Source of the DNA: Paramacrobiotus metropolitanus
Taxonomy: Eukaryota > Tardigrada > Eutardigrada > Parachela > Macrobiotidae
NCBI RefSeq assembly: GCF_019649055.1
Contig: NW_026570224.1
Location: forward strand, 1,922,001-1,986,000
Direction of reading: 5' to 3'
Length of the DNA stretch: 64,000 nt
Shown here: positions 1-13,239 of the stretch, piece by piece
How the letters are laid out: each line of letters starts with the position of its first letter
Position numbering within the stretch: position 1 is the first letter of the stretch
Made by a program: the position numbers and the translations under genes
The notes under the pieces: generated by a model
What the model was told of the DNA's origin: nothing
Seen by the model: the letters and a program-made list of their open reading frames with translations, nothing else
Database searches by the model: none

Positions 1-1266
1 ATAGTCATTTGTCCATCTGATGAAATTTTGGGAATTTTGATTTGTAACAATGTGGGCAAGGCTTTGCGGACGACGTACATCAAGTTGGATGAGATGGTTG
101 CGAGTGGTGGTGAAGCAACGCAAATAATTGGGGGTTTAACCGTGAAGCAGAATCGCAATTTTCAGATTGTTAACATTTCCATTTATTTGAAAGAACGCTT
201 ACAACAACTTCTCGACACAACGTCGGTGGCTCTTCCGGTCAGCGGTAAGACCGCCATCGTGGACGTACTGACAACCTACGAAGTACCGGTGAAGAGTGTT
301 TTGGGACCTCTAATGAACTCCATATTGGATTCGGTTGAAGCTATATTGTTGACAATGCATCAGGAAGACTTTTCACTAGGTGAAGGGGAGGTTGACTCAA
401 ATGAAATGCTGGACTCGCCATGTTCCTTGTACATGCGGGAACTGCAGGTTGGTTTATCTAGCGGAATTCTTATCTAGCGCATAATAGCCTTGGTGCTTAG
501 TGTTCGATTACTCCACTTTTGGACCGCTTAATACTGCATCAAATTTGTGTAGAATGCCGATGAGCAAGATAAGCTGTTAGCTTGAATACTTATCGAAAAA
601 TGCGCAGATTTGTGAATTTGAGATTCTTCTGCGATAGTAACGCTTCGTATGGTTGCAATAAAACTGAAATGTTTTCAGGATTTCTTGCATCGAATCCAGC
701 AAGTGTTTTTCGCTCCGTTAGACTCCAACAAACCGATCATGCGCTCATTCATTGTTGCGTTCGCTCAGCGCTGTTTGAAACTGTTCGTGCGTCATATCAG
801 CTTAATCCGTCCGGTTGGCAAACAGGGTCGTTTGAAGTTGGCCACGGACTGCGCCCAGCTGGAAGCCGCTCTGGCCCCATTGAATCTCCATCATTCCGAG
901 TACGGAAATGCCCTGCAGATCCTCAAGGCTATGCGCCCACTACTCTTCCAGACGCCAGCCCAAATTGCGCACAGTCCATACTTGGGAACAGTTATTCCCT
1001 ACAGTACAGTGCTGCATCATCTGTTTTCCCGAGCTCCGGTGGAGTTGCAGTCACCTTTTCAAGCTTCAGGATGGTCCGTCAGTAGGTACTGTAGATATCT
1101 CGATGAACATCCAAGGGAAATGGAACGATTGATGATAATTAAAGCCAGTTTAGATAATTACGCAAATACCGTGAGAAGCCGGGGTGAGACACATTATGCG
1201 GTGATTTATCCGCTTATGCGTGAAATGCTCGGTAAAGCTTTGGAAATAACACACTCAGATTCTTAA
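1..1266 (+). CDS. COG5: COG5, C-terminal part (partial at left edge)
   Basis: C-terminal 345 residues of conserved oligomeric Golgi complex subunit 5, a lobe B subunit of the COG tether that captures retrograde vesicles at the Golgi. The exons are 1-447 (open from base 1, frame 1) and 679-1266. The donor is CAG|GTTGGT and the acceptor TTTTCAG|GAT, both phase 0; the stop is TAA at 1264-1266. Recognisable family stretches are TMHQEDFS, SPCSLYMRELQ, RHISLIRPVG, MRPLLFQ, VIPYS and FSRAPVELQSPFQ, in the order seen in animal COG5. About 480 N-terminal residues of the usual ~830 lie outside the window, so the first exon boundary is unknown. An AATAAA lies at 2390-2395, rather far downstream to be a confident poly(A) signal. 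Confidence 0.93.
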
Positions 1267-3946
1267 ATATTTGTTGTTTACTTTATATATTTTGGTTTGC
1301 TTTTTGTATGCCTTTTTATAATTTGTTGTTTTTCACTTCTCGTCATGGCTGAAAATGAAAGGAGTCGACTGAAATGTATTGTTTTCAAGACATTCTTGCC
1401 GAAAACATGATGTTCGGCTGCTCGGTTTTAAAAATTATATAAATTATGATACATAGTTATTTATCATATTAAAAATTTCATCAATTAAAACGCTCGGTGG
1501 ATACTATGGTCTTATGGAAATTCCACTGAGTGAGTCAGTATTTCAGTTACAAAATTAATTTACAGTTTTAAGTACACTTGCGAAATCTTTGGCAGTTTGC
1601 AAACAATCCGATTTCTCGTATATTGTGCATGTGCTCCGGATATGATTATATTCCAGTAAGACATAAAATGTGTTGACCACCAAAGAAAGTTAAAAATGGT
1701 AAACGAATAGTTATTATTGGCTTACAAATCGTTTAGGTATAGTACAGGTTTCTGTGTCTGACGCGATATCTACAAGTACTATCTATGTAGCTTTGCAGAG
1801 TAGCATACTTTGTATTAAAGTTATCACGTCATAATTATGATGCAGTTATAACACTTTTAATTCTTACTCAGTTAGCTCTATGAAACGAATCTGTGTGATT
1901 CAAAAAGCATGTGGTATGAATATGTTGGACTTGAATGCACAAAAAATGTTTTAGTCTACCTTTGTGCTGCTTTATGTAAACTTCGTGGCCGACAATTAGC
2001 GTGTCGATCCTGCAAAAGTGAGGGCGCTGTCGTCTGACATTCATCAGCGTTTTTGAATTGCCTTTTTGAGCTTCTAGTGGCTTATAGAAATGATTTACTT
2101 ATTATTATATGTCCGTATCCATTTTGTAAAATGAGCAATACTGGTGGCTGGGCCCTAATTCTGTCTTTGTGCCAAGTATTTTGTTGGAATTTTTATGCCA
2201 GAAATAAGCGTCGTTAGGTGATTAATTGTGGCACTTTCATGGCCGTGCGTTAATTAAGGCTCGTCTGACAGCGCCTGTTGATCGTAAGTGGCATATCTTG
2301 GCGCTCATATGTCAAAAAACATTATGCCGAAAATGGTTTGACCATAGTTGTCTTTCTGTAGTAGAGTGATGGTACGGTTCTTATTTTCAAATAAAAATGC
2401 GATAACATAGCCTTCGCCTAAAACCGTAAATCTCTGCAAACCAGAAAGACGATCGAGATTTTTGACGTTAAATAGATCCAAAATATATTAAAACAGTGAG
2501 CATTCCAAGTTGAGGACTTTGAAAATCCCTTGTCGACATCTACTTTTTTTAAAGCATAAAGTGATTAGTTAAATTCCTGTTAGAGAAGTTTATGTTGCAG
2601 TGTTAACTCAGGAAGTTCAAATGTTTACCCTTGCACGTTGTAGACACAATACGCATGCAAGCAAAATATTTAGTATAATATTATGAACACATTAATGAAA
2701 ATGCACTGCGTAGGTGCTCACTTGTCAGTAGGAACTCTAGCATTTGACCTTTAAAAGTTTCTTATTTTGGTTCTAACCGGTTTTGTCGCATTCGATAAAA
2801 ATTGTCGGTAAGTAATAAAAACCGTTAATACGGATAAAACACATCAAAGTGAGCTCGTTTAATACGCGTACATTCTCGTATACTTCTGTAAAACTGTAAA
2901 ATAAGTCTGTAAAACAGTTCTACAAATTGTGTTCATAATTGCCAGTACTGTTCGGAGCACGAGAGCGTTTGAATTTTAATGTTAGTACAAATAAATTAGA
3001 AGCATGCTACGATTAGTTATACCTATCCATCCTGATTCTGTTTGGTGGGTAATCGCATAACTGAGTGGAACATGCTAATACCGGTAAATTAGACACTGGT
3101 ACTTGCTAAATCTTCAGATTTTATCAAAACGGGTATTTGGTGTACTCGTCTGTTTTTGATTAGCTTTATATTTATTTCCTTGTTGAAAAATCAGACCGGA
3201 ATTAATGTTATAAGCACAGTCCCGGATACGATGCCGGCACTACTGTTGCAGAGTGGTAAAAAAATTTGATTAAAAAATAACGAAATTTATTGAAAATTAC
3301 GCCATTATTACTTTTTAAACATGTATTATTGCAACCACAGGTAGTGCTTATGATGCTTACCGGTACAGATGCGGTTTTTTTTTGAGTGTGGTTTTATCGA
3401 TACTCGTACAGAAAGTCTTGTGAAATCGGATACGTGCATGTTATGACACAGAGATGTTGGAGAATTGTTATATTTTGGCTTGTGTAATGTAACCACACTC
3501 TCCTTTTATTACCAATCATTTAGGCGTTAAAACAGACGTTGTTTACAGCAGATGCTAAAGAAATGATTATAGCTTTTAACACTTGTTAAGTGGCAGAAAC
3601 ATCGAGGGTCGTTCACGTTATGAATGTAAATCAGTGCCCAGAGCGATCTTTGCACCGGCTCTTGTTAAGCCATAGTGTAAAGGTTCCCACCCAGTCAACG
3701 CCGCGGTTGGGCCGACATGGCACGCTACCAACCGCTGCGGCTGCTAGCCGGCTTCCGTCGCGCGACGAACGTCTGCGGTGAAATCTCCGGCATTTGGTGT
3801 GGTATTCGACACTAATAAGCCTCAGCTGTTGTGCTGCAGTGCATCTTAACATCTGCTCACCATCGAACTGTCATATTTCCACCGTCGGTTGTGTGTGTAT
3901 GCTGGATTAGTGGCGTAAGAACAATACTCCGCCGGACAGCACAACA
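1267..3946. other. intergenic spacer, COG5 to Rh1
   Basis: AT-rich DNA with no open frame that resembles a protein. The last ~260 bp (about 3690-3800) becomes markedly GC- and CpG-rich and is probably the promoter or leader of Rh1. A TACTCGTAC word occurs at 3401-3409. Confidence 0.6.
3690..3946 (+). promoter_or_regulatory. putative Rh1 promoter/5' leader with a short upstream ORF
   Basis: A CpG-rich island in AT-rich surroundings lies directly upstream of the Rh1 ATG. It contains an upstream ATG at 3717 that opens a 32-codon frame (MARYQPLRLLAG...) closing with TAA at 3813-3815. If transcribed, this uORF could dampen Rh1 translation. The transcription start is not visible from sequence alone, so both the promoter and the uORF are inference. 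Confidence 0.3.
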
Positions 3947-6900
3947 ATGGCCCACGATTCGGCTGGTAACCGCAAATTCGCCATCGTCCTGTCGGTGTTC
4001 CAAGTGATTTTTATCATTCTGTTCGGGATTTTTGGGAGATATCACGATGATGCGCTGCCGCGCTCGGGTCTGTCACACCAGACCACCACGCTGTCGCCGC
4101 AGGAACATCGTGGCAGGCGATCGGCGGACGGTGACAGTGAAGCGTACACGTGGCCCAAATATGCCATCCAGGATTATTATCCCAGTACGTTTGCGAAAAT
4201 TTAATTGATTTTATTGTTCTAATTAAGTTTTACTTTTTTGCAGTGTTTCAGGATGTCCAGTAAGACAGTCTGCCCACATAGTAGTTCTCCTATATAGCCT
4301 CTGCCAATGACTTGAATAAAACTGCTTTTCCTTTTTACAGTGTAATGATGTTTATCGGTTTTGGATACCTGATGACGTTTCTCCGAAAGTGAGTGAAATT
4401 GTGTATAAAAGTTTACTCATATTTGTCTTCTTCTGCAAGTCTTGAGTATGCAGGAGCAGCACGTCGCTGATCCATAAGCAGTGAATATGTTATCGTCTGA
4501 ATTTGTGCAAGTAGTTATATAAATTTAATATTGATTACATTTGCATGGTTAATTACTGTTGCAACTTTTAATAAATCTTCTACTGGAGTTGCTATTATAA
4601 AACTGTTTGCAACGAACAATTTGGTTAAATTTGGTAGTTTTGCGCATTGCTATAAAAATTTGATGACTGGAAGGTGGGGAGAGATAGATTACGAGTTAAA
4701 CACCTTGTTCTACCAGCTTATCATAGAGTGTATCTGTATTTAGTGCGAATATAATTATTTGCGCATGTATCAAAGCTAGCTAGAGTGATATTCATATTAC
4801 GGGAACTGCATACGGATGGCGCAGCTACGTCCAGGGTTATCTTTGCTTACCGCGAACTAACAACTTGATAACACATAAGTATCTTAAGCCGATGTTATAC
4901 TTCCATATGACGGCCAAAATGATTATGGTTGCACGTAGTTAGTAAATGTTAATGCGAGAGAGGCATTAATGATTCTCCCACGAAAATCATTTGCAGTTTA
5001 TAAATAAATATTTGAAATTAGATAAAGTTATATTTATTGTAACACGGATGAGATGAATTTTTGCAGTCGTACCACAGCCCACTAAAACCACTAATACTGG
5101 TCATAGTAAGTCATAATGCAAAACACGTACACCACATTGGTGTTTTGTACTGATGCATGGTTTAGATGCAATGTTTAACGGCGAAAACGCCGACAAATCC
5201 AGCTGTCTGCGACACTCTAAAATACTAAGAGTACTAAAAAGTATATCTACATGAAAACACTGATCAAAATTGATATTCTAATCTTGTATAATATGTACCT
5301 GCAGCGTTGTATTACAGCAATTTAACCTGTAAGTTAAGTTTACGGAAACTTTGATGGAACAACGCAGTTAGCATCGCATTAATTTTAGTACGAGAACCTT
5401 GATAAAATACTAGGATTTCGTAAATGCTAGGGTGTTATTAAAATGAGATATGACGGGAAAAACTGACGAACAAAATAACCTAACGGTAGTTCTTATACAT
5501 ATAAGAATTAAAAAGTCACTACTAAGAACTAGAGTAGGCAAAAATGTTAGTGTTGCTGTGTATCTGTAAGTAATACGAAAATAGTACTCGTAATTCGCAC
5601 GACTACCGCTGCGGTCACGCCGATTACGCGCTCAGCTGTGTGTTCAATGGCATTTCCTACTGTATACAAATGTTTTGACATTTATCATGCGAGTACAAAT
5701 TGCTCTTCGTCGCATCCTTCTAGATATGGATATTCGAGTCTCGGCATCAATTTCCTCTTGGCCGCTTTCGTCATTCAGTGGGCCACCCTGATGCGGGGGT
5801 TTCTCCACATGGAGGGAATGAGCTTTAAAATCGACTTGACCACGTATGTCGCGTGCCTTTTAAAATGTTAATGATTTTTTCTCTCGCAGATGAAATGGCA
5901 ATTAGCGTAGCTGTAAAACTGAGCCTTTGATTGCAGACTTCTGACATCGGATTTCACGGTGGCTGCCATTCTCATTACGTTCGGCGCTGTACTGGGCAAA
6001 CTTAGTCCACTTCAGGTAGCTGTTTGTGAATGTCTTACGCGGCAGAATTCGATACATTTGCTCTTTGTAATAGCAGAGGAAGCGATTGTTTAATAAACCG
6101 GTTCTTTTTAAAGATGTAGTGAAATGAATTGCGAGGTTCAACAATTTCTATGAAAGATCAGCGGCACTTATTTCTAGTCCAGACCGCTCGTGTTGATTCT
6201 GTGACGCGTTTTAAGCCTTGCAGTGCTGTTCAGTATAAGTCAAAACACAGAAATTGCTTGCAGCATCTTGTGGAAAATTGAAAAGGCCTTTGCGTTTTAT
6301 AAAAAAACATGAAACTCTCCAGAATGGATAAGGTCAAAAAAGTTTTATTAAAAGCCGGGTTTTACAGGGAAATTAAAATTAAGACAGAAAAAGCTAACAA
6401 TAAGTAAATATCATTCGAACATAGTAACAGATGTGTAAAATTACCTTGTCTTACCTAATTGTCTAACCTAGATTTGGCTTACATTGTGTACTTCATACGT
6501 TTATAATAACTCACTACGCACTTGAACATTTTTTGGTTTTGTAGTATTTGATTATGGCCTTGATTGAAGTTGCCGTATCACTGGGGAATGAATACATCTG
6601 TGTACATTATCTCAAGACAAGAGACATTGGTGGCTCGATTTTCGTGCATATTTTTGGCGCATATTTCGGCTTGGCTGTGTCTCGAATGTTGTACCGCTGG
6701 GAATACAGCGTAACCGATTTCAATACACTGAAGTTCACCACGAAAACAACTGACTTGTTTTCCATGATCGGTACTATTTTCCTTTGGATGTACTGGCCTA
6801 GCTTTAACAGTGCCGTGGCTGAAAAAGAATTTCAACAACGCGCGGTTATCAATACATATTTTGCCATGGCGTCGTGCTGTGTGGTTACATTCATCTGCTC

Positions 6901-8840
6901 ACATCTGTTTCATCACAACAAGTTCAGCATGGTGAGCTTTTTTCCCGTGTTTGCCAATCAAAATTGCGAGTTTTCGGTTGCAGGTACCATATTTTAGCTA
7001 AATATTATTTTACTAAATATGCGTCCCTTCAAATCAACGACAAATATAACTTTATGTAATGACATATAACCTCGCAAAAAATATTTTATCCGTAGTATTA
7101 ATTAGATGTGGTCGCAGAAAAATTGGTTAATAACCGTGGTTTTCATTGACGAAAAGGGTAAAAAATGAAAAATCTGTGCTGGGTAAAAACATAGTATATA
7201 CGTTTTTTAGTGGCATCCCTGTGACCCTGTCAGAAGGTTAAGACCTACTGTGTGCATTGCAGGAACTGGTTCAGAATGCCACTCTCGCCGGCGGTGTGGC
7301 ACTTGGCGCAACAGCTGATATGATTGTCCAGCCGTATGGTGCACTGATCATCGGAGCCGGTGCCGGCATCCTGTCATGTGTTGGTTTCCATTACATAAAT
7401 GTAAGAAAGCATTTTAAAAATATTCCAGAACACCGGAACTCCTCCATACAGACTTTGAGAGAGTTATATCATATCGGTTTTTTCTCTTTAGTGACGCCGT
7501 TAGCCAGTACTCTTGCTAATTTCTTTTCTTCTTTGCAGCCAATTCTGGAAAATAAATTAAAAGTGCATGACACATGTGGTGTCAACAATCTCCATGGAAT
7601 GCCTGGTATTCTTGCCGCTTTGATTAGCGGTGTTGTATTCGCTACTGCCACGCCAGCATTATACGGAGATAGGTTAGCCACTATATTTACTAGAACTATT
7701 TATTTGCTGGTTTACATAGAGAGAACATTTGACATATCAAACGAAAGCTATGCTCGGCAGTCGGCACCAACTATTAAGCAGATGGCATTTTTATTCATTT
7801 TTCGGTTTTCTCGTACTTATTTAATAGCACAGTATTTTTGAATTCTCTTGCTGTCTTCTGTTTTTGAAATACATTTTTACATGACTGTGTAATTACATGT
7901 TTTCAAAATGTGTGTTATTTTGTACGATTTGAATAAAAACGTCAACCACATCAACAGGTAGCAAAACGAATCTCTATCGATATCGGTCGAACTTTTGGTG
8001 GTGCATTTCCGACGGCAGCTTATAAGGCTGAGCAAAATACTGGGAAAATATGTGCGTCCCGCAGTTGAATCTTTCGAAATGTTGTCTGGGCTTTAAAAGC
8101 TTTCATGCAAATAACATTCTCTGTAGATACCTATCGTATTAGGCGAAAATTCAGTAGCACTTCTGATTTATTAGTTTCTACGACATCTACGGAAAGCAAA
8201 TGGATACGAATGCAATTCAAAAAACTCCTCTGCTGGATTCGTCTGGAAAGTTCGTACCAGAAAGGACACCCATGCAACAGGCCGGATTGCAGATGGCAGC
8301 ATTAGGCGCCACGCTCGGCATGGCTATCGTTAGTGGAATTATCACCGGTAATGTTCAGTAGGATTATTGTGTCCGTTTTTTGTCGTCTTAAAGTTATTGT
8401 GATCATCGCTTGCGAGTAATGACCGCTGCAGGAATTCTGGCGTAGCATTCCATTTTGGAAACTGGTGTTTATAGCTAAGCTTTACTTATTGCAATAACGA
8501 ATTTTACATGGTTTGTATTAGTTTGCGACAAGCTTATTGCTTGGTCAGTACGGATGCGAAACTCGCAGCCCGCAGAGCAGTGGTTTTAACGCTCGTTGTG
8601 ATGCCTCGGTTAAAGATATTGTTCTATGCAGGATTGATCATCCGAATGAAGATCTGGGATCCGCTTCCGGGACCGGCACTGTTTGATGACGCTGCCAACT
8701 TTGCTTTACCGGACCCGGTGCCGTGGGAACAGGAAAGCGATATTCGTCATCGTTTGCGTACTATCGGCCGTGACGATGAGATTGCCGCAGCCATACCCCT
8801 CACGAAGGGTTTCCCCAATCCACGCGATGAGAGGGTCTAA
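3947..8840 (+). CDS. Rhesus-type ammonium transporter, copy 1 (Rh1)
   Basis: A 12-helix Amt/Rh/Mep channel of the plasma membrane that conducts NH3/NH4+. The exons are 3947-4184, 4244-4259, 4341-4388, 5724-5843, 5937-6015, 6545-6931, 7263-7400, 7539-7672, 8175-8347 and 8632-8840: 1542 nt, 513 aa, all phases matching. The start ATG has a good context (ACAATGG). Family marks are the first helix ([15 protein letters not shown]), [37 protein letters not shown] with pore His202, and [13 protein letters not shown] with the second pore His361. The conserved Asp before GG is Asp194. Extracellular loop 1 contains RGRRS. The cytosolic tail after MKIWDP is acidic and variable. The second exon is only 16 nt. 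Rh2, 4.4 kb downstream on the same strand, is its tandem paralogue. Length and motifs are normal for an Rh50-like protein. Confidence 0.93.
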
Positions 8841-11800
8841 ATGATACGATTAATACTGCATTTATGTGTTTGTGTGCCTTGTTTATTGGTGTCAGTTTTT
8901 GTAATTTTCTCTTTCTTGATTCACGCCTCTGAGTCCTGCCTGACGTTTTAGTCTTTATTGTGTGGTACGGTATTTTGGAATGGGTATTGAGTTATAATAT
9001 TAGCTGGATCTAGGAATTACTTTACTTGAAGAATTTTAATGGGTGTTGGTGCTACAGAGTTTGCAGTTACCGTATTGGTCCGTATGAATGTATAATTTAA
9101 TGTTTATTACTTAATCAACTGTTTTATGGTGCCGCCATTATGGACGGCTTTTGCACGAACAACAGCATAGAGCTCCGAACCTTTAAAGTTTAAACAGCAG
9201 GGTGTATTTCACATTTATTTGAAAGCTTCCTGCATACAGTGCGATTCATTTAACACTCTTATTGTTAGGGTAGATAATTATTGAATGAGTTTTTATACTT
9301 TATACTAACTGCCGTCAGTTACCGTCATTTGGGATTTATTTGCAAATTGCACATGACAATAGATCGGCGAACTATTCGCATCTCAAGCTGCAAATAACGA
9401 ATAATGTCCAACAGTCACTAAACGTTTTTCTGTTCGCTATCTCAAACAATGTTAAATTTAATAGAAAATATTAAACTGTGTATTATAGTATATACACAAC
9501 TATACGAAAAGCGTAAGCGATAATGGAAGTGCGAATCGGCGATCTCACGCATTTACATACACTCTACTTCTTTTGTGTCCGTTGTGTACAGACTATTCAA
9601 TCGATACTAACAAAGAATTTGAAAGGTCATTTTAAAATCGTTTCTGTGAAAAATTTGAAACATCGGCCGCTTGGTGTAAAATGTGTCAAAAAATAATTTC
9701 TTTCTGGTTTAACAAGTCCAAATAATTTGCATTGTGGATTGTGACGTGATCTACATATCTGTATGTACCACAGGTTACCATTAGCAGTGCAGTCATTGCA
9801 AAACTGTGCACGATATGTTCGGTTCATTGTGCGCGAGTAATAAGTCTACTATCACACTATAACCGCCAATTTAAAAACTCTCAGTATTACCAAATTTTAT
9901 GCTAATACTGTAAAATTAATAATGTTTATTAAAGTTCATTGAAAGATAGCGTACATCGCGTGAAAACCTGTTTTGTAACTACTTATGTGAACGATAACAT
10001 CGACCAGAATCTGGGATGGCGCATGTGATGTGCAAATATAAAATATGCACAGGATGTACAAATTTGAGATCAGATCGAAAACGCACTCTCAAAAACGTTT
10101 GTTTGTAGCAGTAAATTTCCATTTATTTTTTCTAAGCTCTTCTGTACCGATCTTGCTCTCCATCGGCCTATTTGATAAAATGCAGTGAGACGTTCGTACG
10201 CGAAAGGGCACCTTGCGTTTGCCGGAGCCTTGTATCATCGTGATTCATGAGCCGTAATAATGTTACCAAATCCTTTTTGCCCGTAAAGCAGCCGATCTGG
10301 CCAGGACAACAGCTGATTTTGCAGTCTAATTTGACAAATCGATGTCGGCAAATTAAAAAAGCGACACCATTTAATTACACTGTTTACACCTTGCTATTGG
10401 ATATCGTTTGATCAATTAGAACGTTCCAGTCATAAAATGCACATTTATTTGTCGGTACTGTCGGCTGCTGTCGCACCGCAGGGTTAATGCGTTTTTTCGT
10501 TGCCATATCATCACCGTACACATGTCGCGCGAGGGCAAAAGACCTTTAAATATTACATGGAAATCTAATGAAATATGGCGCAATTAATACCCACCCGAAC
10601 GTAAAGGAATTCGTGATGTGGTGTATGAATAAAACAACTTTGGCGCGCAAAAACAACAGCCAACAGGATCTGCCAAAAGATTTTTTCCGCTTCTCTCTTC
10701 CAAGCGCTGGATGACATGCCATGCGATGTGTCGAATAAAAGTAAAAGTTTTTTGTTTGCTAGGTGATGATCGCTGCGCCACGGGGTTAAGCGATTTGTAA
10801 GTGTCAAAAAGTTATGACAACTATTCGCATCAACATCACATCAAAAACACCTCACCCACCACAGAATCACACTTCGGCATTAGCGAGCCAGCCAACAAAC
10901 ATCATTGATTATTGTTGTGCTAATACCGTGTTTTATTTAACATTTTAGCGATGTCTGAAGAAACGTTTCTTCGAAATAATTTGACAGACAACTACCAATA
11001 ATTTGAAACAATGGTAGAAATGTATTCCATGCTCAGCTGAAGGCTAAAGCTTTTCTTTACGGTTAAATTTGCAGGATTTGGCCTAATTTGGTAGTGAATT
11101 GGTACATTTGGTAACGTATTTTGCGACTAATTTCATTTTTAATTTTTTGTTAACAAAGAGCTGCATGCTCGATATGAAGTGGATAATGGGCAAAAGGTCA
11201 CCTTTGTTAAGTTTGCATATCATTAAGCGGAAGCTACATTACGGCAACACGCTTTTATGATATAATCTTTTACGCTACGCCGCTTTTCCTGTTTTCTATA
11301 TTTCATTAGTTTTCTGTATTTCATGACTTCTTTATGACAGTTAAGTAATTAAATAAAAATCATTTTGAATATTTTACTTGACATTCGTTAATTCAAACGT
11401 AAGCTGCAGGCTACGGCGCCACATGGTGATCATACCATGTGGCTGTAGTCACGTACATTCTGATTTCGGTTTATGCAGTTATATTTTACCTTAAAGGTCA
11501 GTTTAGACCAGTATTAGTTATCGTTTAGCAGAGTGTAAACGTTGCAGTTACAAAGTATTTCAGTCTGGAGTAAAATTTTCTTTTTGTCACCGCTAGACGC
11601 CATCGTCGACACTGGATATTTTTTCACATGAAAATCGCTTTTTTTCTGCATAGAACATAGAACTTTGTAGAACAAGAATACATTGTTGCGAAGTTTGTGA
11701 CCTTTGGATAAATGTCTATTATGTAATTACTTTTTGCATCGATCTCAGAAGCGCCTATACACAGCACACTTTCAGGAGTACAAATAATATTAATGATTAT

Positions 11801-13239
11801 GTTATCGGTTAAGTAAATAATTATTATATTATCAGTCGAACGACTTATTTTTTTTTAAATTGCAGAAGCACCAAATTACATAACTCAAATCAAATAAACG
11901 GAATGCAATCTGCATTTTACACTTAATACGCGCTTTAACATAAAATTTTTGTTTATGAATATATATGTATCTGCACATAAATTTACTAGAACCAAACTAT
12001 CAATCAATCACGGAAAACAAATGCAGAAAACAAATATTATTTTTATCATTATTTTTCCAAAACGTCAGCCCAAATAATGCAAATTGCGTGCGCATAAGGC
12101 ATGCCTGTGCTTTTACAAACATGTTATTAGCACCTTTACTTTATCCTTAAGGAATCGTAAATCTGCAGACATGGTAAATGTAACTCTGCCATATTTTTAT
12201 GGCCCTGTTAATGTCTTAAAACTGCTACCGGACACGTGATATATGTAACCATAATGGCACCATATTACTTACTGTATTTAGCAAAGCGATACACTTAAAA
12301 CTCTGCTGGATGGTAAATTCCAGTTGGGTGGCTGATGAGAAAAGTCGAGGAATGCCAAAAATTAAACAAATGTTAGCACTGTATACAGCACACTATCTTC
12401 AGAAAGTACTGGGACAAATCTAGCCTTTTTTACTCTCCTTTGATAAGTGTACTTGTATATGTTAGCTGCCATTTACAGCAGCAACAAACGACAAGTTTTG
12501 GGTAGTTACTGTACTGTATAAGTGAATATTACAAGAACAGCAGCATGTAACTATTTATGTACCTTGACTGCATATTATTATATCAGCATATATTTTTCTG
12601 TACTCCGAGACCTTGCTAAAACAGAACTCTCCTCTGACAACAATTTGTCATTAGCCACATCAGCAACACGGGCGTTCAAGTATGTGCGCACTTTCTCACC
12701 TCAAAGTGAAATGATGATCATCAATTTACATTTGTGATCGCAATTACAGACTGTTTAATGGTTAGTACAATTTTTTAAGCCTGGATGCTTTCACATACCG
12801 TTACAACTCGCTGTCATAATTAAACAATTTTGATTGCTCCGGACAACTCGAGTCACGTTGGGCATACTTAACGCGGTGACAATTGTTTTCAGATATTTCC
12901 GGTTAGCGTCCGCATCACATAAAAATATTGCAAGTTATTTGTTTCGCGATGTAACCAATCTGCTTACTTTGATGAAGGTTACAGTGGCCCGCCCACAAAT
13001 TCCGTTCATTAGTCAAAAGCCGTAGGTCTTAAGTTTATAATTAGCGATGTCTTCCATCGTTTAAAGTAATGCGCGGAAAGTACCTCGTTTATCCTTGTTC
13101 TGTCGTCACGTTGACTACTGAACCGTGTAACTGTATTTCTCTACAACTGCCGGTGCAGCATATACTTTGGCTTGCCAACACAGCTAGTTCGACATCCAGT
13201 TAATCATTTACGGTGACCTTTGAGCAGCACAACCCCATA
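8841..13239. other. spacer between the two Rh genes
   Basis: 4.4 kb of AT-rich sequence. I see no exon-like coding block on either strand. It presumably holds the 3' UTR of Rh1 and the promoter of Rh2. The only clear structure is the short hairpin at 11411-11448. Confidence 0.6.
11411..11448. repeat. short perfect hairpin
   Basis: The inverted repeat has GCCACATGGT and ACCATGTGGC arms around the 6-nt centre GATCAT, with outer CTAC/GTAG pairing after a small bulge. It is too short for an animal pre-miRNA and could be a dyad protein-binding site. It contains two CATG cores. Confidence 0.5.

Noticed and set aside
8105-8305. Plus-strand 66-residue frame
   Set aside because: It overlaps Rh1 exon 9 in another frame; the Rh1 reading ([12 protein letters not shown]...[13 protein letters not shown]) is the real one.
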